NCBI GenBank assembly: GCA_003694635.1
Contig: RFKQ01000048.1
Location: 1 to 38,047, forward strand
DNA from: Planctomycetota bacterium
GTDB taxonomy: Bacteria; Planctomycetota; J132
Length of the DNA stretch: 38,047 nt
Direction of reading: 5' to 3'
Shown: piece by piece, positions 8,301 through 16,824 of the stretch
How positions within the stretch are numbered: position 1 is the stretch's first letter
Layout of the letters: each line of letters begins with the position of its first letter
Made by a program: the position numbers and the translations under genes
Notes under the pieces: model-generated
Seen by the model: only the letters and a program-made list of their open reading frames with translations
Database searches by the model: none
What the model was told of the DNA's origin: nothing

Positions 8301-11166
8301 GCGGATACCGGGCAAATCGACCGTCTTCTCTCTTCCCATCACCCAGCGCCATGTGCCCAACTTCTTCCTCGTAGGAGAAACCCTCTACAACAACAAAATT
8401 TATAGACAAATTCGCCAAGTCTTCGTCCCTCCACAGGATAAAATCCTCCGCATTCAACTCCGCACCCATCAGCCTACCTACAGCCCCGGCCAAAAAGTCC
8501 GCCTCAACCTCGAAGTCTACGATAGCCAAAACCGCCCCGTTTCCACCGAAGTGAGCCTAGCTGTGGTGGATAAATCCATCTTCTATTTCCAATCCGAATA
8601 CGCCCCCAATGTAAAAAAGTTTTTCTACGGAAGCCTAAGAGCTCAGGGAACTTCCGCAAACCACTCCCTCAACTTCCAATCCCAAGGCGTGCTCAAAGAC
8701 TATCAACCAAGCCTAGGGTACCCAAAACATGGGCTCCCTCCAGGCTTCTACGAAGGCGGATTCGCCAACTTCGAAGGCGCTAAAATCAATGCCGCCCAAA
8801 AGCTCATGCCGCCAAGAGGACTGCTGAGACTTGGACGGACAAAATCCGCACCCTCCGCCCCTCTCAAAGAGCTAGGGAAGCGAGCCGAGCTCAAAGGAAA
8901 AGGCTTCGCCAAAGACGCCGTCGCAGCAAAAAAAACTCCCCGCCCCCGCTCCCTAGTCAAACCCCGAGTGCGGAAAAATTTCGCCGATACCGCCTACTGG
9001 AACCCCTTTGTCTTGACCGATTCCTCCGGCAAAGCCAGCGTGGAATTCACACTACCAGATAGCCTAACCACCTGGAAAATCCACGCCAAAGCCATCACAT
9101 CCCAAACCCAAGTGGGGCAAAAAACCATCGAGCGCATTAGCCGCAAAAACCTTATCCTCCGCCTACAGGCCCCCCGCTTTTTCACTGAACGGGATGAGGT
9201 GGTCCTCTCCGGAGTTGTCCACAATTATCTGCCCCAAACGAAGGAAATCCTCTGCAAAATCCTTCTCAACGGCGCCTCGGTCCAATTGCTCCAAAACGCC
9301 GAGCAAAGGATCACCCTCCCTCCCAAAGGCCATCAGCGGGTGGACTGGCGAGTGCGCATCCTAGCCCCGGGGAAGCTAAGCATCCAAATGGCAGCCCTAA
9401 GCGATACGGAAAGCGACGCCCAACAACTCTCATTTCCCGTCTATGTCCACGGTATCTCCAAACAAATCGCTAAAGGCGGGGAACTCTCCCCAAAAGAAAC
9501 CCTAGCCAAAGTGGAAATCCATCTCCCCCAAGCTATCCGAAAAGACTCCGCCCGCCTGGAAATTGTCCTCTCCCCCTCCCTCGCCTCCGCTATGCTGGAC
9601 GCCTTACCATACCTGAGCGCCTATCCCTACGGCTGCGTGGAACAGACCATGAGCCGCTTTCTACCCAGTGTAATCACCGCTGCTACGCTCAAAGAATTGG
9701 GAATGAACCTGGAGTTTCTTGCGGAAAAACGAAAGGAACTCTACACCCGCTACCTCGCTAGCGGCCTATGGCGCTACCCCCGCTCCAAAATACCCGCCCT
9801 AAAAACCGAAGAGCTAAACAAACGAGTGCAAGCTGGCCTAAAGCGCCTCTACAACTTCCAACACTCCGACGGAGGGTGGGGATGGTGGAAATATGGCCGA
9901 AGCGATATCTATATGAGCAGCTACGTCACCTTTGGCCTATACACCGCCCTCAAGGCCGGCTACTCCGTGAATAAAGCCGTCCTCACTCGAGCCACAAGGT
10001 ACCTAAAACGCTCCCTTCCCCACATCCAACACATCCACCGCCTTGCCTACACCCTCTGGGTGCTCTCCCATATCGAAAAAGCAAACCTCAAAGATCTAGA
10101 GCTGGTCTACCAGCGAAGGGATGAGCTAAATCTCCTCTCCAAAGCCCTCCTTGCCCTCACCCTCCACAACATGGGACAACAGCAAAAAGCCCAAGTCCTC
10201 TGCCGAAACCTAGAAGACTTCGCCAAAGAGGATAAATCCGGCCGCATCGCCTGGTTTGAAACCGAACAAAATGGCTGGTGGTACTGGTGGAACGATGATA
10301 TCGAAACCAACGCCTTCATCTTAAAAGCCTTCAGCCAAATCCAGCCCAAACACCACCTACTGCCCAAAATGGTACGATGGCTGCTTCAAAATCGTATCGG
10401 AGGACAATGGAAATCCACCAAAGCCACCGCCTATGTCGTCTATGCATTTAGCGACTATTTAAAAGCCACCAAAGAGCTAAACGCCAACTACACCCTAAAC
10501 ATACAACTTGGAGGAAAAAGGATCAAAACTATTCAGGTCACTCCCCAAAATGCGCTCTTTTTCGAAAACAGAATCCTACTCAAAGGCGCTGAAATCACTA
10601 CAGGAAAACAGCTTCTGACCATCGAAAAACAAGGGCAAGGCCGCCTCTACTACAGCGTCTTTTTGGAGTACTTCACCAAAGAAGAAAATCTCCAAGGCTC
10701 CGGCCACGAAATCCTGGTAAAACGGGAATATTTCAAATTGATCCCCGAACTAAAAACCAAAAAAGTGGACGGGCGTACCGTACGCTTTCAGGTGTATCAA
10801 CGCCAAAAACTAACCTCGGGCGCCACCTTAAAAAGCGGTGACCTCGTGGAAGTCCGCCTAACCATCCAAAGCAAAAATAACTACGAATACCTAGTATTCG
10901 AGGACAGAAAACCAGCTGGTATGGAAGCAGTGGCGCTAAGAAGCGGCTATACCTACGCCAATGGCCTATGCTCCAATATGGAGCTAAGGGACGAAAAAGT
11001 GGTCTTCTTCGTCAGCTGGCTCCAGCAAGGCACCCACACCATCAGCTATAAACTGCGCGCGGAAATCCCAGGCGCCTTCCACGCCCTCCCTACCTACGCA
11101 GAAGCAATGTACGCCCCCAAAGTAAAGAGCATTTCAGACGAATGGAGAGTTCAAATTCGAGACTAA
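5338..11166 (+). CDS. Bacterial alpha-2-macroglobulin with N-terminal TPR region and thioester
   Basis: A 1942-residue secreted protein. Residues 1-28 form a cleavable signal peptide with no lipobox, unlike the lipoprotein YfhM. Residues about 30-350 hold TPR-like repeats (KKGDKFYQEKSYKKAYQFYQ and similar). From about 460 onward come MG-type beta domains, including the bait-flanking YVMTDRPIYRPAQKVNFRVW motif. The thioester motif YPYGCVEQT has Cys1433, Glu1435 and Gln1436, so the CxEQ element for covalent trapping of proteases is intact. An alpha/alpha-toroid thioester domain (GGWGWW, residues about 1515-1780) and a C-terminal receptor-like beta domain follow. The family traps attacking proteases in the periplasm. 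Odd points are the fused TPR region and a segment rich in tyrosine and tryptophan at about 714-760. The start is ATG 5338 behind a GGGAG site. There is no adjacent pbpC, the usual enterobacterial partner; a MurJ-like gene sits upstream instead. Confidence 0.93.
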   Translation: MGKIYCKRGLLLSLLSLALLLPQISDAARLQEGNDLKKGDKFYQEKSYKKAYQFYQKHLQAFPNHKRNGEIKLRITKCLWRLREYDKATNLGLQYLAKMQKNIWKARLWKTLAYIKIKKPHYGYKKNGKITWGRYVQGGRYIYSYREDYSKAVEYFQKARIVYLTLAGREKSPASDLIREWVEVDFALSTVLEKLSGYYPRKPIKLDFITKFPKEYSPKLALEKRVLFLLIEAETQAKQAKLLEQAAQARYLRAMYLHRTAPNFRQTWPKLPKFLDTLYHLDELIRNYPKAKVLPQAYIAAGLIQQRKYQFLKAKVYFQNLLKNFPHSKWASDARFYISAMEREYLNFPNLPQSLPGQKVQINISTRNIPQLNLQLSKFRLHEFLNSSGQKSYQAVLGNLSYHHPFMFLKYAEPPFRSWKVKLPDKKDHRWCSQKLTLPSLETGAYLLEAKTQQLAVYKLWIVSDLGLIQKNGKKKILVYVVNRISGEPVPGAKVLFKEKYSAYHPLLRRYLRHSKVHTQTTDKDGIALQNRQSSNYSRIEVAAWIGNRYAISPYGSFYQYSSSSGQEYRFYVMTDRPIYRPAQKVNFRVWLRRYKDGHYLNAPHQKVRVLIHSPRGKKVYENILMTNANGGFAGSFTLSKKAALGTYFIYFRLSNGAYGYARGNRFRVEEYKKPEFEVEVLAPQEQVRLGNKIQATIRAKYYFGAPVTKAKVFYTVRRYYYQHSYYPSTPWDWLYGQGYWMSSYRKWSYRYHRYYRPYDAGEVILQGTGKTNEKGEFSLQWATDSLLKKRGKWDHRFVIQARVVDESRRQIQGMGEVKVTRNSFYAYLFAKRGFYTPGDKGEFSLHTMTASYQPVESQGILKIYEVRYHGAKSEKETLTLVRTFPLTTSKQGKAEFSFSSPKAGRFRLVFETKDKWQQPLTVSKDIWFVNSQFSGTYYRFGQLEILTDKRYYKKGEVAHVMVNVARPGAAVLLTEEFSSQISQYQVLRIPGKSTVFSLPITQRHVPNFFLVGETLYNNKIYRQIRQVFVPPQDKILRIQLRTHQPTYSPGQKVRLNLEVYDSQNRPVSTEVSLAVVDKSIFYFQSEYAPNVKKFFYGSLRAQGTSANHSLNFQSQGVLKDYQPSLGYPKHGLPPGFYEGGFANFEGAKINAAQKLMPPRGLLRLGRTKSAPSAPLKELGKRAELKGKGFAKDAVAAKKTPRPRSLVKPRVRKNFADTAYWNPFVLTDSSGKASVEFTLPDSLTTWKIHAKAITSQTQVGQKTIERISRKNLILRLQAPRFFTERDEVVLSGVVHNYLPQTKEILCKILLNGASVQLLQNAEQRITLPPKGHQRVDWRVRILAPGKLSIQMAALSDTESDAQQLSFPVYVHGISKQIAKGGELSPKETLAKVEIHLPQAIRKDSARLEIVLSPSLASAMLDALPYLSAYPYGCVEQTMSRFLPSVITAATLKELGMNLEFLAEKRKELYTRYLASGLWRYPRSKIPALKTEELNKRVQAGLKRLYNFQHSDGGWGWWKYGRSDIYMSSYVTFGLYTALKAGYSVNKAVLTRATRYLKRSLPHIQHIHRLAYTLWVLSHIEKANLKDLELVYQRRDELNLLSKALLALTLHNMGQQQKAQVLCRNLEDFAKEDKSGRIAWFETEQNGWWYWWNDDIETNAFILKAFSQIQPKHHLLPKMVRWLLQNRIGGQWKSTKATAYVVYAFSDYLKATKELNANYTLNIQLGGKRIKTIQVTPQNALFFENRILLKGAEITTGKQLLTIEKQGQGRLYYSVFLEYFTKEENLQGSGHEILVKREYFKLIPELKTKKVDGRTVRFQVYQRQKLTSGATLKSGDLVEVRLTIQSKNNYEYLVFEDRKPAGMEAVALRSGYTYANGLCSNMELRDEKVVFFVSWLQQGTHTISYKLRAEIPGAFHALPTYAEAMYAPKVKSISDEWRVQIRD

Positions 11167-11174
11167 GTCTCTCA

Positions 11175-11196
11175 GGGAACCCTGCAAGGGGTTCCC
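11175..11196. terminator. Hairpin between convergent A2M and DUF177 genes
   Basis: GGGAACCC at 11175-11182 pairs perfectly with GGGTTCCC at 11189-11196 around a 6-nt loop, 9 nt after the A2M stop. A pyrimidine-rich stretch follows on the plus strand. The position suggests a terminator for the plus-strand gene, but the T-run is interrupted by C, so the call is moderate. Confidence 0.5.
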
Positions 11197-11252
11197 CCTT
11201 CTTCTCCTCGCTCACAATCCCCTTCCCCCCCCTTCTCTAGCCCCCAAGGCTC

Positions 11253-11798
11253 TTAGCTAGCAGAGTGCTTAGAGAAGTCGAGATTTTTTAGAAGATTTCC
11301 TAGCCGAGAAGACGGTAAAGACGACTTTTCGCGAGCACAGGTGCAGGAAGAGAGATTTAAATTTTGCCCGCAACTCTGACACAACCCCGCGCAATCCTCT
11401 TGGCATAAAGGCTTGATCGGGAGGCTCAGAAGGAAGTTTTCCCGAATATGAGCGTCCACATCGATAAAATCCTTTTCATAATAACAAACATCCAAGTCCT
11501 GTTCGCTCAACTCTTGGAGGGTGGAGGTGGGCGGAACTTTCGGACAAAAGCGCACCTGAATTCGCATCTGTACGGGGAGAATAAATTCGGCCAAACACCT
11601 TGCACAGTTGGTGATCATTTCCCCCCGAAGGGAGCCAAGAGCGAAGATATTCTTTTTTTGGCGTCGGAACTCCAAATCAATCCAAACGTTTTTTTCTATG
11701 CGAAAGGGGAGATCCTGAGTGTCAATCTGATGGGGCGGACGCTCCTCTTGGAGATAAACAGGGCCTTTTTCCAGCTCTTGGATATTGATCTTTCTCAT
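11253..11798 (-). CDS. DUF177/YceD family protein with zinc-ribbon-like cysteines
   Basis: A 181-residue protein of the DUF177 (YceD) family. This family is linked to 23S rRNA accumulation in Escherichia coli and plants. Signature elements are visible: CARCLAEF near residue 75, ENFLLSLPIKPLC, then CxxDCAGLCQSCGQNLNLSSCTC, whose cysteines probably bind zinc. The start codon at 11798 lies 4 nt after the stop of the upstream gene, and the GAGGAG site overlaps that stop, so translation is probably coupled. In most bacteria this gene is followed by rpmF (ribosomal protein L32); here no rpmF frame exists in the 86 nt before the A2M stop. The C-terminal tail (about 30 residues) is Ser/Lys-rich. Confidence 0.85.
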   Translation of the reverse strand: MRKINIQELEKGPVYLQEERPPHQIDTQDLPFRIEKNVWIDLEFRRQKKNIFALGSLRGEMITNCARCLAEFILPVQMRIQVRFCPKVPPTSTLQELSEQDLDVCYYEKDFIDVDAHIRENFLLSLPIKPLCQEDCAGLCQSCGQNLNLSSCTCAREKSSLPSSRLGNLLKNLDFSKHSAS

Positions 11799-11802
11799 CG
11801 CA

Positions 11803-12681
11803 TCACTCCTCGGATTTGGGGGGCAGATAATCGCGAATATAGCGGATGGAGAATGGGCCTTCCCCGTGCATTGTGATTTTCAACTTACCAGCTCGCTGGG
11901 TAAGCTGAAGGGTGAGCTTGCCTTTAATTTCCAGATAAATGGGAATGCCGTACTTTAGGGAGTAGTAGAAATGACCATTGGCATTGTATTGAACCTGCGG
12001 CCCCATGGCATGCACGCCCTTGGTTTTGATCATAACCAGAATTTTAGCGCATTTATAGCCGCGGAAAAACACTTCCTTCTCCAACTTACACTGGATACTA
12101 CCTTGGATATCGCTTTTGAAATCATCGCCCAAAAAACTCTTTAACTCCTTACTCGGAAGTGACCAGGTAGCGCCTAGTTTGACAGGCTTTCGGGGAAGAT
12201 TGTTGGCAAGAATACTCAGCTCATCGTCGAGATGAGGGACCTTGAGCGCGGGAGCTGGTAGCTTACCTCCGGCCAAGAGGGTGACGATATCCCGGTGGCC
12301 TTTTTTTTCGATACGGAGTGTTTTTCCGCTAAGAGGATGGATGCCTTTTTCGATTTTGTTGCTGGAGAGGTCCTTTTTATGCTGAATGTAGCTGTGGTAG
12401 TAGCGCTGAACAGCTTGGAGCCGGTTTTTTTTAATGGCTAGGATAAGATCCTGATATTTGAAAAGCTCTTTGCGAGAGAAATAATCCTCCCACTTTCCTT
12501 TGCCGGAGCGGAACTCTACCCTCCAAAAGAAAGATCTTTCCGCTGAAGTGGCGATTACCCCCCGCTCTTCATACCCAAATTTAAATTGATATTTTCTAGA
12601 TTTTACGCTCTCTTGGCCAGACAGCGCAGCGGCGAAACTCAGAGCAATCCCTAACATTCCAATCAGCGTTCTAATGTTCAT
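11803..12681 (-). CDS. Secreted protein of unknown function
   Basis: A 292-residue protein starting at ATG 12681, placed 11 nt after a GGAGG site. An upstream in-frame TTG at 12699 overlaps that site and is rejected. Residues 1-27 form a signal peptide (MNIRTLIGMLGIALSFAAALSG). The mature part is a beta-rich, lysine-rich chain with a central segment around residues 160-190 (LPRKPVKLGATWSLP) and a long run of alternating hydrophobic strands afterwards. This resembles lipid- or ligand-carrying beta proteins of planctomycetes in general form, but I do not recognise a named family. It lies between the GH57 gene (24 nt) and DUF177 (4 nt) in one apparent operon. Confidence 0.7.
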   Translation of the reverse strand: MNIRTLIGMLGIALSFAAALSGQESVKSRKYQFKFGYEERGVIATSAERSFFWRVEFRSGKGKWEDYFSRKELFKYQDLILAIKKNRLQAVQRYYHSYIQHKKDLSSNKIEKGIHPLSGKTLRIEKKGHRDIVTLLAGGKLPAPALKVPHLDDELSILANNLPRKPVKLGATWSLPSKELKSFLGDDFKSDIQGSIQCKLEKEVFFRGYKCAKILVMIKTKGVHAMGPQVQYNANGHFYYSLKYGIPIYLEIKGKLTLQLTQRAGKLKITMHGEGPFSIRYIRDYLPPKSEE

Positions 12682-12705
12682 AGGATATTTTGCCTCCAAA
12701 CGGAT

Positions 12706-14277
12706 TTAATTCTGAAAAAGGGTATAGGAAATTTGAGGGAAAATATTATCCAAATACTGGACTTTTTGCAACCATTTGGCATCTAGGCGATTTTCTCGGA
12801 TGCTTTTGGCGATTTTAAAAAACCGGCCAATGTGAGCCTGGAGGCGCTTTTTGGCGTATTCCATGGCTGTTTGGGTATGAATCAAAAACGGCCAGTCGCT
12901 GCTTTGGGCGAGAAAAAGCTCTCTGCAGGCCTGATCCAATGCTTCCCTCAGCTCTCCATCAGCCTGGGGAAAGGCCTGACAAAGGTATATCATTTCCTCC
13001 GTTGCTTGGAGCAAGTGCCTGTAAATCCAGGCATTCTGAGAGTTTAGCCACACTTCGCTATAGCCGTTTTTTCCCCAGCTGGAGGTGGCCGGTTGAACCA
13101 GTTGGAGGGTGGGGGAGTGGCGGAGATATTGGCTGGGAGTGATCGCCTGCAGTTGGGGATAGTCAAAATGGAGTTTCACAAACAGCCACTCGAGCCATAG
13201 GGGGCCTTCATACCACCAATGGCCGAAGAGTTCTGCGTCATAAGGGGAAACGATCAGGGGGGGGAGGGACATTTGAGCTTGAAGTTTTTGAAGGCGTAGA
13301 GACACTTTTTGGAGGAAATCTTCTGCATGCCAGGCGGCTTTCTGCAGGGCACGCTGGGGATTATAAATTTCTTTTTGATTAGTCTTGCCGGTGATACGGT
13401 AATATTTTATACCGGTGTGGATGCGAGCACCATCTGGATTGATATAGGGGCGAATGTAATCGTATTCGAGATCGTAGCCAATATCACGATAAAACTCCCG
13501 GTAATCTGGATCACCTGGGTAGCCTACCTCGGAGCTCCAGACCTGTTCTGAGGTCATGGCATCGCGTCCAAAGGCCGCCACACCGGCGGGTGTATAGACG
13601 GGGGCGTACACTCCGTAAATGGCCTGGGGGGTGGCGTATTCCAGGCCATGGCGTTCGAGGAAGAAATAGAGGATTTTTTCCTGAGCGAGGTACTGCTCTA
13701 ATCCGGGGAAATAGCCACACTCCGGCAGCCACATTCCGGGGGGATGAGAAGGGAAAATCGATTTATAGAGCTCGATACCGGCTTTGATTTGGGCGCGAAT
13801 GGCCTGGGGATGATGTCGCAAGGCGGGCAGATAGGCGTGGGTAGCGGTGGTGGTAATGAGCTCTAAAAAGCCTTTTTGGAAGAACTGGAGATAGCCATTT
13901 AAGATATTGCCTTTGCATTCGTCAAATTGCTGCAAGCATCTTTGAAAGCGAGAAAGATACATTTTGGCCAAGGGTTGGAATGGAGTGGAGCGTGTTCGCT
14001 GGAATTCTTTTTGGGCCAATTCTATGGATTTATTGAGGTATTTCCGATAGCGCTCTTGTAGTAAGGGATCCAAGAGCATAGAGATTAGGGTAGGAGAGAA
14101 GGAAATGGTGAGAGAGAAGGGAATTTGATTGGCTTCTAGGCGGTGAAATACCTCCAAAAGAGGCAGGTAGCATTCTGTGATGGCCTCAAATAGCCATCTT
14201 TCTTCCAAAAATTCCTCATATTCGGGATGGCGTACAAAGGGTAGATGGGCGTGAAGGACAAGGCTGAGGTACCCCAT
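12706..14277 (-). CDS. GH57 1,4-alpha-glucan branching enzyme
   Basis: A 523-residue glycoside hydrolase family 57 protein. It begins MGYLSLVLHAHLPFVRHPEYE, the typical start of GH57 branching enzymes (DUF1957 subfamily). The nucleophile motif GMWLPECGYFPG places Glu186, and SPYDAELFGHWW places the acid/base Asp347. These positions are close to Glu183 and Asp354 of the Thermococcus kodakarensis enzyme. Full length and both catalytic residues point to an active cytoplasmic enzyme that introduces alpha-1,6 branches into glycogen-like glucan. An AAGGA site lies 10 nt before ATG 14277. No other glycogen gene is in the window. It is the first gene of the apparent unit with the secreted protein and DUF177. 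Confidence 0.88.
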   Translation of the reverse strand: MGYLSLVLHAHLPFVRHPEYEEFLEERWLFEAITECYLPLLEVFHRLEANQIPFSLTISFSPTLISMLLDPLLQERYRKYLNKSIELAQKEFQRTRSTPFQPLAKMYLSRFQRCLQQFDECKGNILNGYLQFFQKGFLELITTTATHAYLPALRHHPQAIRAQIKAGIELYKSIFPSHPPGMWLPECGYFPGLEQYLAQEKILYFFLERHGLEYATPQAIYGVYAPVYTPAGVAAFGRDAMTSEQVWSSEVGYPGDPDYREFYRDIGYDLEYDYIRPYINPDGARIHTGIKYYRITGKTNQKEIYNPQRALQKAAWHAEDFLQKVSLRLQKLQAQMSLPPLIVSPYDAELFGHWWYEGPLWLEWLFVKLHFDYPQLQAITPSQYLRHSPTLQLVQPATSSWGKNGYSEVWLNSQNAWIYRHLLQATEEMIYLCQAFPQADGELREALDQACRELFLAQSSDWPFLIHTQTAMEYAKKRLQAHIGRFFKIAKSIRENRLDAKWLQKVQYLDNIFPQISYTLFQN

Positions 14278-14322
14278 TTATCATCATCCTTTTAGAAAAT
14301 GGAGATGGAATATAAAAAAAAT

Positions 14323-16764
14323 TCATCGCCCCTTCGAGGGGTTAAAAACAAGGGAGTACACCCCTCCGGCATCTAGCAGCTCATAAGCGTAATAGGGAAG
14401 TTGCTGATTGTCTGTAGAAATCGCTAAAATGTCGTAAATAGAGCCTTCGGAAAGAGTTAAATTTTTTTCTTCGAGAGGCGGGATAGTAAGATTTTCTCCG
14501 GAAGTTTCTGTTTTTACATAGAACAGTATACTATGATCTGTGTTATTCCTAATATTTAGGAGAACTTGAGAGCCTCCATTGTTTCGCAGTTTTCGGATGG
14601 CAATGGGTTGGTATTCCACCTTTTTTTCCCGGTATAGCTTGGTCATCCAGCTTGCAATTTTCAGCTGCTCTTGAGAGAGATTTAGGTGCTTAGCGATGGA
14701 GAAGAAACCCGAAAAATAAATGGGTTGCAAGGTGGTACTTCTTTCTTCCGGATTGAGTTGAGTAATTTTCCGTATAGTTTCCTGCATAATGTTCAGCAGG
14801 GAGGCTGGCAGAGGGTTTAGCTTAACCATTTCCTTCATACAATAGTAGCAAAGATCGTAGCGCTCTTTTTCCAGCGCTTCTTGGAGAATGTTGCGAAAGC
14901 TTCGGATGATCTGGCTGATATCTTCCTCATTTTCTTGAAGTTTCTGACAAACCTGGACAACCAAGTAAATGGCATCCACAGGAGGAATTTCTGGATCGCT
15001 ATTGTTGATCACTTCTTCTAAAAAGGGTATTGCAAACATACCGGCTTCAAGGATATAGCGGGTTGCCGTTTTTTTGACCGTATTATTTCCAAATCCAAGA
15101 GCATAGACAAAAGCAGGGATGGCTTCTTTCCTAATTTCGATTGCCCCTCCCATATTGTGTAGGGCATGGAGGATAGAGAGATAGAATTTTCCTTCGCTAT
15201 TTTCTATCAATTTTCGTAGGGATTTCGCCGATTCTTTTGTGGGAAATTTTTGAATGGTTTTTAGCGCCTCCTCCACAGCTTTGCTTAGGAATTTTTCTCT
15301 CCTATTCAAGCGTTCTGCCCTACGAACACATTCGCTTAAAAGAGAAGATAAAATCCTAACGGCTTTTATCTCTTGGGCGGTGTTGCGGTAAAACAACAAT
15401 AGATTGAGAAGCTTGGAATACTCTGCTTTTTGAAAAGAAAAAGCATCCTTGTATTGAATGAGTTTTCTGAGCCTCCGCTGCAAGAAAAACAAACCCTTAG
15501 GGTGCTTTCGCTTAGCTATTTCTTGCAAAGATAGGATGGCAAGGGGGGAGGAAGGGGGAACTTCGTCCAAAATTTCTAGAAATAAAGAGGGTTTTGACTT
15601 CAAAGCGGTAAAAAATTTTTCAAGAGAATTGTATTCTTTCTGAAAAGTCTTTAGGTCTTTTTGCAGTTTTTCCTCCAACTGGGATACGTTGTCCAAAAGG
15701 GGTTTCGCCTCTTCCATAGCGGTTTTGTATTTTTCGTAGGCTTTTTCGAGCTCTTTGAGCTCCGCAATTTTTAAATCCTCTTTGGCTTTGTTCCACTGGA
15801 AATAGAAATTTTTCTTAGCAACTTTTATCTTTGTGCGTTTTGATGGCCTGAGGAGGAGCAGAAAGGATAAAATCAAAATCGCAATACCTCCTAAGGAAAA
15901 GCCTGCAACGATTGTCCATTTCGCAAGAGGGGAAATCGAGGTTGGGGAAGCATTTTCTCGCGTGGGAGGCACTCTCCGTCTATCTCCTCCTTTGCGCCGA
16001 TCGCCTGGAATGCGGATATCTGGTCTCTTCCGTCTGTCCTTTCCACTGCGCCTTTCCGCAAAAGAAGTAGGTGCTTCCGCCGGAGGAGATAGTGAGGTGG
16101 TAGAAGGTTTCGGCTCTTCTGCAGAGACAATTGGTTCTTTGGCAAACGTTTCAGAGGGGAGAGGGGCATCCATTTGCTCGAACACTGGAGTGGAGGGAGG
16201 AAGCGGCGTCGGTGGTGGGTCGAAGGTAGGAGAGGGAGCTTTCTCTGTTAGAGCAAAGGGGGAGGGTGGTTGAGCTGGTGAAGGGGGAGGCGGAAAATGG
16301 GGAGCTTGAGGTTGGGTGAGGTTTTCTTCTGCGCTCATAAGCGGAGGGCTGGAGGAGAGTGGAGGAAACTCGGAGGAGGGGACAAAAGGCACAGGCTCCG
16401 CCACACTATTCTGATATTCCCCTTCTTCCTCCAAGGGAGAAGCGAGGCCCTGAGGGTGAGGCACCACAAAAATGCTCCCGCATTTATGGCATTTCACCCG
16501 CTTGCCGGGTTTATAATTGCCAATGAAGTACTGGGAAGAGCATCCAGAGCAAGTTAAAATATTCTGCTGTTGGTATTGGAGAATGTAATGGATTTGTTCT
16601 TGGGTTAGGACCCCTCTTTGGAGGAGGATTTGATCTAAAGAAAGTTGATTCCCTCGCTCTAGGTAATGCCTTTGGAGTTGAATGGCTTCCAGGATTTGTT
16701 GTTTGGTCGCCAGTCCCAATTTAATGGCAAAAATGGCAAAATTTTTCTCTTGATTTTTATTCAA
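14323..16764 (-). CDS. Multidomain membrane protein: zinc ribbon, Pro-rich linker, TM, coiled coil and HEAT-like helices
   Basis: An 813-residue protein if translation begins at TTG 16764, which has AGAGG about 11 nt upstream. The frame extends 14 codons further to TTG 16806, which has no such site. Near the N-terminus the helical QILLQRGVLTQEQIHYIL resembles the small GspE/MshE N-terminal fold. A CxxC...CxxC zinc ribbon follows (CSGCSSQYF, VKCHKCGSIF), then about 150 residues of proline/serine linker with a basic RRSGKDRRKR-type stretch. One membrane helix follows (WTIVAGFSLGGIAILILSFL), then a coiled coil and HEAT-like repeats to the end. The topology would put the ribbon on one side and the HEAT region on the other. 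No known family is recognised. The next gene upstream ends 18 nt or so from the possible 5' end, so the two large genes may be co-transcribed. Confidence 0.65.
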   Translation of the reverse strand: MNKNQEKNFAIFAIKLGLATKQQILEAIQLQRHYLERGNQLSLDQILLQRGVLTQEQIHYILQYQQQNILTCSGCSSQYFIGNYKPGKRVKCHKCGSIFVVPHPQGLASPLEEEGEYQNSVAEPVPFVPSSEFPPLSSSPPLMSAEENLTQPQAPHFPPPPSPAQPPSPFALTEKAPSPTFDPPPTPLPPSTPVFEQMDAPLPSETFAKEPIVSAEEPKPSTTSLSPPAEAPTSFAERRSGKDRRKRPDIRIPGDRRKGGDRRRVPPTRENASPTSISPLAKWTIVAGFSLGGIAILILSFLLLLRPSKRTKIKVAKKNFYFQWNKAKEDLKIAELKELEKAYEKYKTAMEEAKPLLDNVSQLEEKLQKDLKTFQKEYNSLEKFFTALKSKPSLFLEILDEVPPSSPLAILSLQEIAKRKHPKGLFFLQRRLRKLIQYKDAFSFQKAEYSKLLNLLLFYRNTAQEIKAVRILSSLLSECVRRAERLNRREKFLSKAVEEALKTIQKFPTKESAKSLRKLIENSEGKFYLSILHALHNMGGAIEIRKEAIPAFVYALGFGNNTVKKTATRYILEAGMFAIPFLEEVINNSDPEIPPVDAIYLVVQVCQKLQENEEDISQIIRSFRNILQEALEKERYDLCYYCMKEMVKLNPLPASLLNIMQETIRKITQLNPEERSTTLQPIYFSGFFSIAKHLNLSQEQLKIASWMTKLYREKKVEYQPIAIRKLRNNGGSQVLLNIRNNTDHSILFYVKTETSGENLTIPPLEEKNLTLSEGSIYDILAISTDNQQLPYYAYELLDAGGVYSLVFNPSKGR

Positions 16765-16824
16765 GGCAGTTCTGACCTCTACTTGTGAAACATGGAGTAT
16801 GCACAAAAGGGATGGGGGGCGTGA

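Noticed and set aside
7921-8529. Minus-strand frame of 202 codons
   Set aside because: Antisense shadow of the alpha-2-macroglobulin gene; low-complexity Gly/Glu/Phe composition reflects the codon bias of the real gene.
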